From: Hydractinia symbiolongicarpus
Taxonomy: Eukaryota > Cnidaria > Hydrozoa > Anthoathecata > Hydractiniidae
DNA length: 64,000 nucleotides
NCBI RefSeq assembly: GCF_029227915.1
Contig: NC_079888.1
Span: 20,130,001 to 20,194,000 of the forward strand
Direction of reading: 5' to 3'
In this document: positions 1 through 13,620 of the stretch, piece after piece
Numbering within the stretch: the first letter of the stretch is position 1
Layout of the letters: every line of letters starts with the position of its first letter
Notes under the pieces: generated by a model
The model's database searches: none
What the model saw: the letters and a program-made list of their open reading frames with translations, nothing else
Told to the model about the DNA's origin: nothing
Program-made: the position numbers and the translations under genes

Positions 1-1200
1 ATGTATTTAGCGATATTTTCTTTATATTACTAGGTTGAATGGCTTTTAACAATGAAACGTTGACTGTGGGACTTAATTGAACTAACTTTGGACTGTGACC
101 TGATAAATATGATAAATGAGACAATTGGACTCCAAGAAATAACATTCTTCTTAATTTGACGTGATTGCCGGAACTCAGCGACTACTCTGGGCTCTGTGGT
201 AGCGCTTCAATTAAGAATTAAGATAAAAAAGTCATTTTTTTATTGTGGGACCAATCCTAGCCATTATCTCGCGCTGAAGAAATAGCGGCAGTTTCAAAAA
301 CTACATTTCATTGACTTTCTAACGGTGTCAGTCCGTTTGAGTTACAACGGTTTGGTCAAATATTCGTACCAACATGTATTTAGCGATATTTTTCTGATAT
401 TACTAGGTTGCATCTCTTTTAACAATGAAAGGATTGACTGTGGGATTTAATTGAGCTAACTTTGGACTGTGACCTGATAAATGTGATAAATGAGACAATT
501 GAACTCCAAGAAATAACATTCTTGTTAATTTGACGTGATTGCTGGAACTCAGCGATTACACTGGGCATTGTGGTAGCGCTTCATTTAAAAATTAAGATAC
601 AAAAAGTCATTTTTTCATTGTGGGACCAATCCTAGCCGTTATCGCGCGCTAAAGAAATAGCGACAGTTTCAAGAACTACATTTCAATGACTTTCTAACGG
701 TGGCAGTCCGTTTGAGTTACAACGGTTGGGTCACATATTCGTACCAACATGCATTTAACGATATTTTTCTGATATTACTAGGTTGCATCGCTTTTAACTA
801 TGAAACAATTGACTGTGGGACTTAATTGAGCTAACTTTGGACTGTAACCTGATAAATATGATAAAGGAGACAATTGGACTCCAAGAAAAAACATTCTTCT
901 TAATTTGACATGATTGCCGAAACTCAGCGATTACACTGGGCTCTGTGGTAGCGCTTCAATTAAGAATTAAGATAAAAAAGTCATTTTTTATTGCGGAACC
1001 AATCCTAGCCGTTATCTCGCGCTGAAGAAATAGCGGCATTTTAAAAAACTACATTTCATTGACTTTCTAACGTTGTCAGTCCGTTTGAGTTTCAACGGTT
1101 GTGTCACATATTCGTACCAACATGTATTTAACGATATTTGTTTGATATTACTAGATTGCATCGCTTTTAACAATGAAACGTTGACTGTGGGACTTAATTG
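1..1200 (+). repeat. Multi-monomer block, copy also at 15317-16516
   Basis: Rare variants recur 15,316 bp downstream in the same order: gggatttaattg at 442 and 15758, gacatgattgccgaaac at 907 and 16223, and ttctaacgttgtc at 1065 and 16381. The shared stretch covers at least 3.2 monomers and begins before the window. 15,316 bp is 41 monomers. The copy ends where 16517 reads gaactaac and 16585 gttaattt instead of the bases seen here. Confidence 0.8.
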
Positions 1201-2050
1201 AGCTAACTTTGGACTGTCACCTGATAAATGTGATAAATGAGACAATTGGACTCCAAGAAATAACATTCTTCTTAATTTGACGTGATTTCCGGAACTCAGC
1301 GATTACACTGTGCTCTGTGATAGCGCTTCATTTAAGAATTAAGATAAAAAAGTAATTTTTTTATTGCGGGACCAATCCTAGCCATTATCTCGCGCTGAAG
1401 AAATAGCGGCAGTTTCAAAAACTAAATTTCATTGACTTTCTAACGGTGTCAGTCCGTTTGAGTTACAACAGTTGGGTCACATATTCGTACCAACATGCAT
1501 TTAGCGATATTTTTCTGATATTACTAGGTTGCATCGCTTTTAACAATGAAACGATTGACTGTGGGACTTAATTGAGCTAACTTTCGACTGTCACCTGATA
1601 AATGTGATAAATGAGACAATTGGACTCCAAGAAATAACATTCTTGTTAATTTGACGTGATTGCCGGAACTCAACGATTACCCTGGGCACTGTGGTAGCGC
1701 TTCATTTAAGAATTATGATAAAAAAAGTCATTTTTTTATTGTGGGACCAATCCTAGCTATTATCGCGAGCTGAGGAAATAGCGACAGTTTCAAAAACTAC
1801 ATTTCATTGACTTTCTAACGGTGTCAGTCCGTTTGAATTTCAACGGTTGTGTCACATATTCGTACCAACATGTATTTAGCGATATTTTTTTGATATTACC
1901 AGGTTGCATCGCTTTTAACAATGAAGCGTTGCCTGTGGGACTTAATTGAACTAACTTTGGACTGTGACCTGATAAATGTAATAAATAAGACAATTGGATT
2001 CCAAGAAAAAACATTCTTGTTAATTTGACGTGATTGCGGAACTCAGCGAT
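450..2050 (+). repeat. 4.3-monomer block, copy at 6802-8402
   Basis: The marker gctggaactc at 541 recurs at 6893, gacatgattgccgaaac at 907 recurs at 7259, and aagcgttgcctg near 1926 recurs near 8279. Offsets are 6,352-6,353 bp, which is 17 monomers. The match stops near 2055, where this copy reads ctgtgctctgtgatag and the other ctgggcactgtggtag. Confidence 0.75.
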
Positions 2051-2404
2051 TACACTGTGCTCTGTGATAGCGCTTCATTTAAGAATTAAGATAAAAAAGT
2101 AATTTTTTTATTGCGGGACCAATCCTAGCCATTATCTCGCGCTGAAGAAATAGCGGCAGTTTCAAAAACTAAATTTCATTGACTTTCTAACGGTGTCAGT
2201 CCGTTTGAGTTACAACAGTTGGGTCACATATTCGTACCAACATGCATTTAGCGATATTTTTCTGATATTACTAGGTTGCATCGCTTTTAACAATGAAACG
2301 ATTGACTGTGGGACTTAATTGACCTAACTTTCGACTGTCACCTGATAAATGTGATAAATGAGACAATTGGACTCCAAGAAATAACATTCTTGTTAATTTG
2401 ACGT

Positions 2405-3770
2405 GATTGCCGGAATTCAGCGATTACACTGGGCTCTGTGGTAGCGCTTCAATTAAGAATTAAGATAAAAAAGTCATTTTTTTATTGCGGGACCAATCCT
2501 AGCCATTATCTCGCGCTGAAAAAATAGCGGCATTTTAAAAAACTACATTTCATTGACTTTCTAACGGTGTCAGTCCGTTTGAGTTTCAACGGTTGTGTCA
2601 CATATTCGTACCAACATGTATTTAGCGATATTTTTTTGATATTACTAGGTTGCATCGCTTTTAACAATGAAACGTTGACTGTGGGACTTAATTGAACTAA
2701 CTTTGGTCTGTGACCTGATAAATGTGATAAATGAGACAATTGGACTCCAAGAAATAACAGTCTTCTTAATTTGACGTGATTGCCGGAACTCAGCGATTGG
2801 ACTGGGCTCTGTGATAGCGCTTCATTTAAGAATGAAGATAAAAAAGTCATTTTTTTATTGCGGGACCAATTCTTGCCATTATCTCGCGCTGAAGAAATAG
2901 CGGCAGTTTCAAAAACTACATTTCATTGACTTTCTAACGGTGTCAGTCCGTTTGAGTTACAACAGTTGGGTCACATATTCGTACCAACGTGCATTTAGCG
3001 ATATTTTTCTGATATTACTAGGTTGCATCGCTTTTAACAATGAAGCGTTGCGTGTGGGACTTAATTGAACTAACTTTGGACTGTGACCTGATAAATGTAA
3101 TAAATAAGACAATTGGATTCCAAGAAAAAACATTCTTGTTAATTTGACGTGATTGCGGAACTCAGCGATTACACTGGGCACTGTGGTAGCGCTTCATTTA
3201 AAAATTAAGCTAAAAAAAGTCATTTTTTTACTGTGGGACCTATCCTAGCCGTTAGCGCGCGTTGAAGAAAAAGGGACAGTTTCAAAAACTACATTTCATT
3301 GACTCTCTAACGGTGTCAGTCCGTTGGAGTTACAACAGTTGGGTCACATATTCGTACCAACATGTATTTAGCGATATTTTTCTGATGTTACTAGGTTGCA
3401 TCGCTTTTAAAAATGAAACGTTGACTGTGGGACTTAATTGAGCTAACTTTGGACTGTCACCTGATAAATGTGATAAAAGAGACAATAGGACTCCAAGAAA
3501 TAACATTCTTCTTAATTTGACATGATTGCCGGAACTCAGCGATTACACTGGGCACTGTGGTAGAGCTTCATTTAAGAATTATGATAAAAAAAAGTCATTT
3601 TTTTATTGCGGGACCAATTCTTGCCAATATCTCGCGCTGAAGAAATAGCGGCAGTTTCAAAAACTACATTTCATTGACTTTCTAACGGTGTCAGTCCGTT
3701 TGAGTTACAACAGTTGGGTCACATATTCGTACCAACGTGCATTTAGCGATATTTTTCTGATATTACTAGG
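2405..3770 (+). repeat. Block copied from 4272-6015 with one monomer missing
   Basis: The rare cggaattcag at 2411 and the ttgaaaaaatagcgg-type start recur at an offset of 1,867 bp (4278). Past about 3045 the matching offset changes to 2,242 bp (aagcgttgcgtg at 3045 and 5287; gctaaaaaaagtc at 3209 and 5451). The shift of 375 bp is one monomer. The monomer starting at 2910 is therefore a fusion of the types seen at 4777 and 5152, joined within about 3023-3044. Confidence 0.75.
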
Positions 3771-4271
3771 TTGCATCGCTTTTAAAAATGAAACGTTGAC
3801 TGTGGGACTTAATTGAGCTAACTTTGGACTGTCACCTGATAAATGTGATAAAAGAGACAATAGGACTCCAAGAAATAAAATTCTTCTTAGTTTGACATGA
3901 TTGCCGGAACTCAGCGATTACACTGGGCACTGTGGTAGAGCTTCATTTAAGAATTATGATAAAAAAAGTCATTTTTTTATTGTGGGACCAATCCTAGCCA
4001 TTATCGCGCGCTGAGGAAATAGCGACAGTTTCAAAAACTACATTTCATTGACTTTCTAACGGTGTCAGTCCGTTTGAGTTTCAACGGTTGTGTCACATAT
4101 TCGTAGCAACATGTATTTAGCGATATTTTTTGATATTACTAGGTTGCATCGCTTATAACAATAAAACGTTGACTGTGGGACTTAATTGAACTAACTTTGG
4201 ACTTTGACCTGATAAATGTGATAAATGAGACAATTGGACTCCAAGAAATAACATTCTTCTTAATTTGACGT

Positions 4272-6015
4272 GATTGCCGGAATTCAGCGATTACACTGGG
4301 CTCTGTGGTAGCGCTTCAATTAAGAATTAAGATAAAAAAGTCATTTTTTTATTGCGGGACCAATCCTAGCCATTATCTCGCGCTGAAAAAATAGCGGCAT
4401 TTTAAAAAACTACATTTCATTGACTTTCTAACGGTGTCAGTCCGTTTGAGTTTCAACGGTTGTGTCACATATTCGTACCAACATGTATTTAGCGATATTT
4501 TTTTGATATTACTAGGTTGCATCGCTTTTAACAATGAAACGTTGACTGTGGGACTTAATTGAACTAACTTTGGTCTGTGACCTGATAAATGTGATAAATG
4601 AGACAATTGGACTCCAAGAAATAACAGTCTTCTTAATTTGACGTGATTGCCGGAACTCAGCGATTGGACTGGGCTCTGTGATAGCGCTTCATTTAAGAAT
4701 GAAGATAAAAAAGTCATTTTTTTATTGCGGGACCAATTCTTGCCATTATCTCGCGCTGAAGAAATAGCGGCAGTTTCAAAAACTACATTTCATTGACTTT
4801 CTAACGGTGTCAGTCCGTTTGAGTTACAACAGTTGGGTCACATATTCGTACCAACGTGCATTTAGCGATATTTTTCTGATATTACTAGGTTGCATCGCTT
4901 TTAACAATGAAACCATTGACTGTGGGACTTAATTGAGCTAACTTTCGACTGTCACCTGATAAATGTGATAAATGAGACAATTGGACTCCAAGAAATAACA
5001 TTCTTGTTAATTTGACGTGATTGCCGTAACTCAGCGATTACCCTGGGCACTGTGGTAGCGCTTCATTTAAGAATTATGATAAAAAAAGTCATTTTTTTAT
5101 TGTGGGACCAATCCTAGCTATTATCGCGAGCTGAGGAAATAGCGACAGTTTCAAAAACTACATTTCATTGACTTTCTAACGGTGTCAGTCCGTTTGAATT
5201 TCAACGGTTGTGTCACATATTCGTACCAACATGTATTTAGCGATATTTTTTTGATATTACCAGGTTGCATCGCTTTTAACAATGAAGCGTTGCGTGTGGG
5301 ACTTAATTGAACTAACTTTGGACTGTGACCTGATAAATGTAATAAATAAGACAATTGGATTCCAAGAAAAAACATTCTTGTTAATTTGACGTGATTGCGG
5401 AACTCAGCGATTACACTGGGCACTGTGGTAGCGCTTCATTTAAAAATTAAGCTAAAAAAAGTCATTTTTTTACTGTGGGACCTATCCTAGCCGTTAGCGC
5501 GCGTTGAAGAAAAAGGGACAGTTTCAAAAACTACATTTCATTGACTCTCTAACGGTGTCAGTCCGTTGGAGTTACAACAGTTGGGTCACATATTCGTACC
5601 AACATGTATTTAGCGATATTTTTCTGATGTTACTAGGTTGCATCGCTTTTAAAAATGAAACGTTGACTGTGGGACTTAATTGAGCTAACTTTGGACTGTC
5701 ACCTGATAAATGTGATAAAAGAGACAATAGGACTCCAAGAAATAACATTCTTCTTAATTTGACATGATTGCCGGAACTCAGCGATTACACTGGGCACTGT
5801 GGTAGAGCTTCATTTAAGAATTATGATAAAAAAAAGTCATTTTTTTATTGCGGGACCAATTCTTGCCAATATCTCGCGCTGAAGAAATAGCGGCAGTTTC
5901 AAAAACTACATTTCATTGACTTTCTAACGGTGTCAGTCCGTTTGAGTTACAACAGTTGGGTCACATATTCGTACCAACGTGCATTTAGCGATATTTTTCT
6001 GATATTACTAGGTTG
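4272..6015 (+). repeat. Full-length counterpart of the block at 2405-3770
   Basis: This has the same series of variant monomers, with starts near 4404, 4777, 5152, 5525 and 5900, and no fusion. Whether this is the parent, or an expanded copy of the shorter block, cannot be decided by eye. It ends near 6019, where the sequence reads aaaccattgactg instead of aaacgttgactg. Confidence 0.7.
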
Positions 6016-6819
6016 CATCGCTTTTAACAATGAAACCATTGACTGTGGGACTTAATTGAGCTAACTTTGGACTGTCACCTGATAAATATGACAAATGAGA
6101 CAATTGGACTCCAAGAAATAACATTCTTGTTAATTTTACGTGATTGCCGGAACTCAGCGATTACACTGGGCTCTGTTGTAGCGCTTCATTTAAGAATTAT
6201 GATAAAAAAGTCATTTTTTTATTGTGGGACCAATCCCAGCCATTATTGTGCGCTGAGGAAATAGCGACAGTTTCAAAAACAACATTTCATTGACTTTCTA
6301 ACGGTGTCAGTCTGTTTGAGTTTCAACGGTTGTGTCACATATTCGTACCAACATGTATTTAGCGATATTTTTTTGATATTACTAGGTTGCATCGCTTTTA
6401 ACAATGAAACGTTGACTGTGGGACTTAATTGAACTAACTTTGGACTGTGACCTGATAAATGTGATAAATGAGACAATTGGACTCCAAGAAATAACATTCT
6501 TCTTAATTTGACGTGATTGCCGGAACTCAGCGATTGCACTGGTCTCTGTGATAGCGCTTCATTTAAGAATTAAGATAAAAAAGTCATTTTTTTAATGCGG
6601 GACCAATCCTAGCCATTATCTCGCGCTGAAGAAATAGCGGCAGTTTCAAAAACTACATTTCCTTGACTTTCTAACGGTGTCAGTCCGTTTGAGTTACAAC
6701 AGTTGGGTCACATAATCGTACCAACATGCATTTAGCGATATTTTTCTGATATTACTAGGTTGCATCGCTTTTAATAATGAAACCATTGACTGTGGGACTT
6801 AATTGAGCTAACTTTGGAC
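5841..6819 (+). repeat. 2.6-monomer block, copy at 10700-11678
   Basis: The distinctive monomer with ctgataaatatgacaaatgag, taattttacgtg, ctctgttgtag and cattattgtgcgctg recurs exactly 4,859 bp downstream (13 monomers). Three successive monomer starts (5900, 6274, 6647) pair with 10759, 11133 and 11506. Confidence 0.8.
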
Positions 6820-8402
6820 TGTGACCTGATAAATGTGATAAATGAGACAATTGAACTCCAAGAAATAACATTCTTGTTAATTTGACGTGATTGCTGGAAC
6901 TCAGCGATTACACTGGGCATTGTGGTAGCGCTTCATTTAAAAATTAAGATACAAGAAGTCATTTTTTCATTGTGGGACCAATCCTAGCCGTTATCGCGCG
7001 CTAAAGAAATAGCGACAGTTTCAAGAACTACATTTCAATGACTTTCTAACGGTGTCAGTCCGTTTGAGTTACAACGGTTGGGTCACATATTCGTACCAAC
7101 ATGCATTTAACGATATTTTTCTGATATTACTAGGTTGCATCGCTTTTAACTATGAAACAATTGACTGTGGGACTTAATTGAGCTAACTTTGGACTGTACC
7201 CTGATAAATATGATAAAGGAGACAATTGGACTCCAAGAAAAATCATTCTTCTTAATTTGACATGATTGCCGAAACTCAGCGATTACACTGGGCTCTGTGG
7301 TAGCGCTTCAATTAAAAATTAAGATAAAAAAGTCATTTTTTATTGCGGAACCAATCCTAGCCGTTATCTTGCGCTGAAGAAATAGCGGCATTTTAAAAAA
7401 CTACATTTCATTGACTTTCTAACGGTGTCAGTCCGTTTGAGTTTCAACGGTTGTGTCACATATTCGTACCAACATGTATTTAACGATATTTGTTTGATAT
7501 TACTAGATTGCATCGCTTTTAACAATGAAACGTTGACTGTGGGACTTAATTGAGCTAACGTTGGACTGTCCACCTGATAAATGTGATAAATGAGACAATT
7601 TGACTCCAAGAAATAACATTCTTCTTAATTTGACGTGATTTCCGGAACTCAGCGATTACACTGTGCTCTGTGATAGCGCTTCATTTAAGAATTAAGATAA
7701 AAAAGTAATTTTTTTATTGCGGGACCAATCCTAGCCATTATCTCGCGCTGAAGAAATAGCGGCAGTTTCAAAAACTAAATTTCATTGACTTTCTAACGGT
7801 GTCAGTCCGTTTGAGTTACAACGGTTGGGTCACATATTCGTACCAACATGCATTTAGCGATATTTTTCTGATATTACTAGGTTGCATCGCTTTTAACAAT
7901 GAAACGATTGACTGTGGGACTTAATTGAGCTAACTTTCGACTGTCACCTGATAAATGTGATAAATGAGACAATTGGACTCCAAGAAATAACATTCTTGTT
8001 AATTTGACGTGATTGCCGGAACTCAACGATTACCTTGGGCACTGTGGTAGCGCTTCATTTAAGAACTATGATAAAAAAAGTCATTTTTTTATTGTGGAAC
8101 CAATCCTAGCTATTATCGCGAGCTGAGGAAATAGCGACAGTTTCAAAAACTACATTTCATTGACTTTCTAACGGTGTCAGTCCGTTTGAATTTCAACGGT
8201 TGTGTCACATATTCGTACCAACATGTATTTAGCGATATTTTTTTGATATTACCAGGTTGCATCGCTTTTAACAATGAAGCGTTGCCTGTGGGACTTAATT
8301 GAACTAACTTTGGACTGTGACCTGATAAATGTAATAAATAAGACAATTGGATTCCAAGAAAAAACATTCTTGTTAATTTGACGTGATTGCGGAACTTAGC
8401 GA
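6802..8402 (+). repeat. Copy of the block at 450-2050
   Basis: This carries the same ordered variants as 450-2050 at a constant 6.35 kb offset. It includes the monomer with ttaaaaaac at its start (7395) followed by the acgatatttgtttg variant. Small differences are present, such as acggttggg where the other copy has acagttggg, and an extra C near 7571 (gtccacctg). Confidence 0.75.
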
Positions 8403-9011
8403 TTACACTGGGCACTGTGGTAGCGCTTCATTTAAAAATTAAGTTAAAAAAAGTCATTTTTTTACTGTGGGACCTATCCTAGCCGTTAGCGCGCGTTGAA
8501 GAAAAAGGGACAGTTTCAAAAACTACATTTCATTGACTCTCTAACGGTGTCAGTCCGTTGGAGTTACAACAGTTGGGTCACATATTCGTACCAACATGTA
8601 TTTAGCGATATTTTTCTGATGTTACTAGGTTGCATCGCTTTTAAAAATGAAACGTTGACTGTGGGACTTAATTGAGCTAACTTTGGACTGTGACCTGATA
8701 AATGTGATAAAAGAGACAATAGAACTCCAAGAAATAACATTCTTCTTAATTTGACATGATTGCCTGAACTCAGCGATTACACTGGGCACTGTGGTAGAGC
8801 TTCATTTAAGAATTATGATAAAAAAAAGTCATTTTTTTATTGTGGGACCAATCCTAGCCATTATCGCGCGCTGAGGAAATAGCGACAGTTTCAAAAACTA
8901 CATTTCATTGACTTTCTAACGGTGTCAGTCCGTTTGAGTTTCAACGGTTGTGTCACATATTCGTACCAACATGTATTTAGCGATATTTTTTTGATATTAC
9001 TAGGTTGCATC

Positions 9012-9834
9012 GCTTTTAACTATGAAACAATTGACTGTGGGACTTAATTGAGCTAACTTTGGACTGTAACCTGATAAATATGATAAAGGAGACAATTGGA
9101 CTCCAAGAAAAAACATTCTTCTTAATTTGACATGATTGCCGAAACTCAGCGATTACACTGGGCTCTGTGGTAGCGCTTCAATTAAGAATTAAGATAAAAA
9201 AGTCATTTTTTATTGCGGAACCAATCCTAGCCGTTATCTCGCGCTGAAGAAATAGCGGCATTTTAAAAAACTACATTTCATTGACTTTCTAACGTTGTCA
9301 GTCCGTTTGAGTTTCAACGGTTGTGTCACATATTCGTACCAACATGTATTTAACGATATTTGTTTGATATTACTAGATTGCATCGCTTTTAACAATGAAA
9401 CGTTGACTGTGGGACTTAATTGAGCTAACTTTGGACTGTCACCTGATAAATGTGATAAATGAGACAATTGGACTCCAAGAAATAACATTCTTCTTAATTT
9501 GACGTGATTTCCGGAACTCAGCGATTACACTGTGCTCTGTGATAGCGCTTCATTTAAGAATTAAGATAAAAAAGTCATTTTTTTATTGCGGGACCAATCC
9601 TAGCCATTATCTCGCGCTGAAGAAATAGCGGCAGTTTCAAAAACTAAATTTCATTGACTTTCTAACGGTGTCAGTCCGTTTGAGTTACAACAGTTGGGTC
9701 ACATATTCGTACCAACATGCATTTAGCGATATTTTTCTGATATTACTAGGTTGCATCGCTTTTAACAATGAAACGATTGACTGTGGGACTTAATTGAGCT
9801 AACTTTCGACTGTCACCTGATAAATGTGATAAAT
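9012..9834 (+). repeat. Third copy of the 790-1612 segment
   Basis: From taactatgaaacaattgac onward the sequence matches 790-1612 at an offset of 8,222 bp (22 monomers), including acgttgtcag and the acgatatttgtttg variant. It is entered from a type A monomer beginning at 8892, so that monomer is a hybrid: A at the left and the taactatg variant at the right. It ends near 9840, where caataggactcc replaces caattggactcc. Confidence 0.7.
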
Positions 9835-10699
9835 GAGACAATAGGACTCCAAGAAATAACATTCTTCTTAATTTGACATGATTGCCGGAACTCAGCGATT
9901 ACACTGGGCACTGTGGTAGAGCTTCATTTAAGAATTATGATAAAAAAAAGTCATTTTTTTATTGTGGGACCAATCCTAGCCATTATCGCGCGCTGAGGAA
10001 ATAGCGACAGTTTCAAAAACTACATTTCATTGACTTTCTAACGGTGTCAGTCCGTTTGAGTTTCAACGGTTGTGTCACATATTCGTAGCAACATGTATTT
10101 AGCGATATTTTTTTGATATTACTAGGTTGCATCGCTTTTAACAATAAAACGTTGACTGTGGGACTTAATTGAACTAACTTTGGACTTTGACCTGATAAAT
10201 GTGATAAATGAGACAATTGGACTCCAAGAAATAACATTCTTCTTAATTTGACGTGATTGCCGGAATTCAGCGATTACACTGGGCTCTGTGGTAGCGCTTC
10301 AATTAAGAATTAAGATAAAAAAGTCATTTTTTATTGCGGGACCAATCCTAGCCATTATCTCGCGCTGAAAAAATAGCGGCATTTTAAAAAACTACATTTC
10401 ATTGACTTTCTAACGGTGTCAGTCCGTTTGAGTTTCAACGGTTGTGTCACATATTCGTACCAACATGTATTTAGCGATATTTTTTTGATATTACTAGGTT
10501 GCATCGCTTTTAACAATGAAACGTTGACTGTGGGACTTAATTGAACTAACTTTGGACTGTGACCTGATAAATGTGATAAATGAGACAATTGGACTCCAAG
10601 AAATAACATTCTTCTTAATTTGACGTGATTGCCGGAACTCAGCCATTGCACTGGGCTCTGTGATAGCGTTTCATTTAAGAATGAAGATAAAAAAGTCAT

Positions 10700-11678
10700 T
10701 TTTTTAATGCGGGACCAATTCTTGCCATTATCTCGCGCTGAAGAAATAGCGGCAGTTTCAAAAACTACATTTCATTGACTTTCTAACGGTGTCAGTCCGT
10801 TTGAGTTACAACAGTTGGGTCACATATTCGTACCAACGTGCATTTAGCGATATTTTTCTGATATTACTAGGTTGCATTGCTTTTAACAATGAAACCATTG
10901 ACTGTGGGACTTAATTGAGCTAACTTTGGACTGTCACCTGATAAATATGACAAATGAGACAATTGGACTCCAAGAAATAACATTCTTGTTAATTTTACGT
11001 GATTGCCGGAACTCAGCGATTACACTGGGCTCTGTTGTAGCGCTTCATTTAAGAATTATGATAAAAAAGTCATTTTTTTATTGTGGGACCAATCCCAGCC
11101 ATTATTGTGCGCTGAGGAAATAGCGACAGTTTCAAAAACAACATTTCATTGACTTTCTAACGGTGTCAGTCCGTTTGAGTTTCAACGGTTGTGTCACATA
11201 TTCGTACCAACATGTATTTAGCGATATTTTTTTGATATTACTAGGTTGCATCGCTTTTAACAATGAAACGTTGACTGTGGGACTTAATTGAACTAACTTT
11301 GGACTGTGACCTGATAAATGTGATAAATGAGACAATTGGACTCCAAGAAATAACATTCTTCTTAATTTGACGTGATTGCCGGAACTCAGCGATTGCACTG
11401 GTCTCTGTGATAGCGCTTCATTTAAGAATTAAGATAAAAAAGTCATTTTTTTAATGCGGGACCAATCCTAGCCATTATCTCGCGCTGAAGAAATAGCGGC
11501 AGTTTCAAAAACTACATTTCCTTGACTTTCTAACGGTGTCAGTCCGTTTGAGTTACAACAGTTGGGTCACATATTCGTACCAACATGCATTTAGCGATAT
11601 TTTTCTGATATTACTAGGTTGCATCGCTTTTAACAATGAAACCATTGACTGTGGGACTTAATTGAGCTAACTTTGGAC
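10700..11678 (+). repeat. Copy of the block at 5841-6819
   Basis: This shares all the unusual variants listed for 5841-6819 at an offset of 4,859 bp. Few differences are visible: catattcg here against cataatcg there, and taacaatgaaacc against taataatgaaacc. The surrounding monomers differ, so only this stretch was exchanged or copied. Confidence 0.8.
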
Positions 11679-12129
11679 TGTCACCTGATAAATGTGACAA
11701 ATGAGACAATTGGACTCCAAGAAATAACATTCTTGTTAATTTGACGTGATTGCCGGAACTCAGCGATTACACTGGGCACTGTGGTAGCGCTTCATTTAAG
11801 AATTATGATAAAAAAAGTCATTTTTTTATTGTGGGACCAATCCTAGCTATTATCGCGCGCTGAGGAAATAGCGACAGTTTCAAAAACTACATTCCATTGA
11901 CTTTCTAACGGTGTCAGTCCGTTTGAGTTTCAACAGTTGTGTCACATATTCGTACCAACATGTATTTAGCGATATTTTTCTGATATTACTAGGTTGCATC
12001 TCTTTTAACAATGAAACGTTGACTGTGGAAATAAATTGAACTAACTTTGGACTGTGACCTGATAAATGTGATAAATGAGAAAATTGAACTCCAAGAAATA
12101 ACATTCTTCTTAATTTGTCGTGATTGCCG

Positions 12130-13620
12130 GAACTCAGCGATTACACTGGGCTCTGTGGTAGCGCTTCATTTAAGAATTATGATAAAAAAAGTCATTTTTT
12201 TATTGTGGGACCAATCCTAGCCATTATTGTGCGCTGAGGAAATAGCGACAGTTTCAAAAACTACATTTCATTGACTTTCTAACGGTGTCAGTCCGTTTGA
12301 GTTTCAACGGTTGTGTCACATATTCGTACCAACATGTATTTAGCGATATTTTTTGATATTACTAGGTTGAATCGCTTTTAACAATAAAACGTTGACTGTG
12401 GGACTTAATTGAACTAACTTTGGACTGTGACCTGATAAATGTGAGAAATGAGACAACTGGACTCCAAGAAATAACATTCTTCTTAATTTGACGTGATCGC
12501 CGGAACTCAGCGATTACACTGGGCTCTGTGGTAGCACTTCAATTAAGAATTAAGATAAAAAAGTCATTTTTTATTGCGGAACCAATCCTAGCCATTATCT
12601 CGCGCTGAAGAAATAGCGGCATTTTAAAAAACTACATTTCATTGACTTTCTAACGGTGTCAGTCCGTTTGAGTTTCAACGGTTGTGTCACATATTCGTAC
12701 CAACATGTATTTAGCGATATTTTTTTGATATTACTAGGTTGCATCGCTTTTAACAATGAAACGATTGACTGTGGGACTTAATTGAGCTAACTTTGGACTG
12801 TCACCTGATAACTGTGATAAATGAGACAATTGGACTCCAAGAAATAACATTCTTGTTAATTTGACGTGATTGCCGGAACTTAGCGATTACACTGGGCACT
12901 GTGGTAGCGCTTCATTTAAGAATTATGATAAAAAAGTCATTTTTTTATTGTGGGACCAATCCTAGCCATTATTGTGCACTGAGAAAATAGCGACAGCTTC
13001 AAAAACTACATTTCATTGACTTTCTAACGGTGTCAGTCCGTTTGAGTTTCAACGGTTGTGTCACATATTCGTACCAACATGTATTTAGCGATATTTTTTT
13101 GATATTACTACGTTGTATCGCTTTTAACAATAAAACGTTGACTGTGGGACTTAATTGAACTAACTTTGGATGTGACCTGATAAATGTGAGATATGAGACA
13201 ACTGGACTCCAAGAAATAACATTCTTCTTAATTTGACGTGGTTGCCGGAACTCAGCGATTACACTGGGCTCTGTGGTGGCGCTTCAATTAAGAATTAAGA
13301 TAAAAAAGTCATTTTTTATTGCGGAACCAATCCTAGCCATTATCTCGCGCTGAAGAAATAGCGGCATTTTAAAAAACTACAATTCATTGACTTTCTAACG
13401 GTGTCAGTCCGTTTGAGTTACAACGGTTGTGTCACATATTCGTACCAACATGTATTTAGCGATATTTTTTTGATATTACTAGGTTGCATCGCTTTTAACA
13501 ATGAAACGTTGACTGTGGGACTTAATTGAACTAACGTTGGACTGTGACCTGATAAATGTGATAAATGAGACAATTGGAGTCCAAGAAATAACATTCTTCT
13601 TAATTTGACGTGATTGCCGG
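12130..13620 (+). repeat. Tandem dimer duplication (2 x ~745 bp)
   Basis: The rare gagaaatgagacaactgg near 12443 recurs as gagatatgagacaactgg near 13188, 745 bp later. The cattattgtg-type monomers starting at 12255 and 13000 also pair. Most monomers in 11881-13370 are type A, so A-B alternation has broken down here. The monomer at 12626 changes from A to B variants in its middle. Confidence 0.65.

Noticed and set aside
2411-2420. cggaattcag (also at 4278 and 10261) as a regulatory or cut-site motif with function
   Set aside because: It is a one-base variant of the common cggaactcag shared by three related monomers. It is useful as a lineage marker only.
6067-6264. Plus-strand open frame of 65 codons, repeated at 10926-11123
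   Set aside because: It is present twice only because the surrounding 1 kb block is duplicated. The frame is closed in other monomers, and there is no sign of a family domain.
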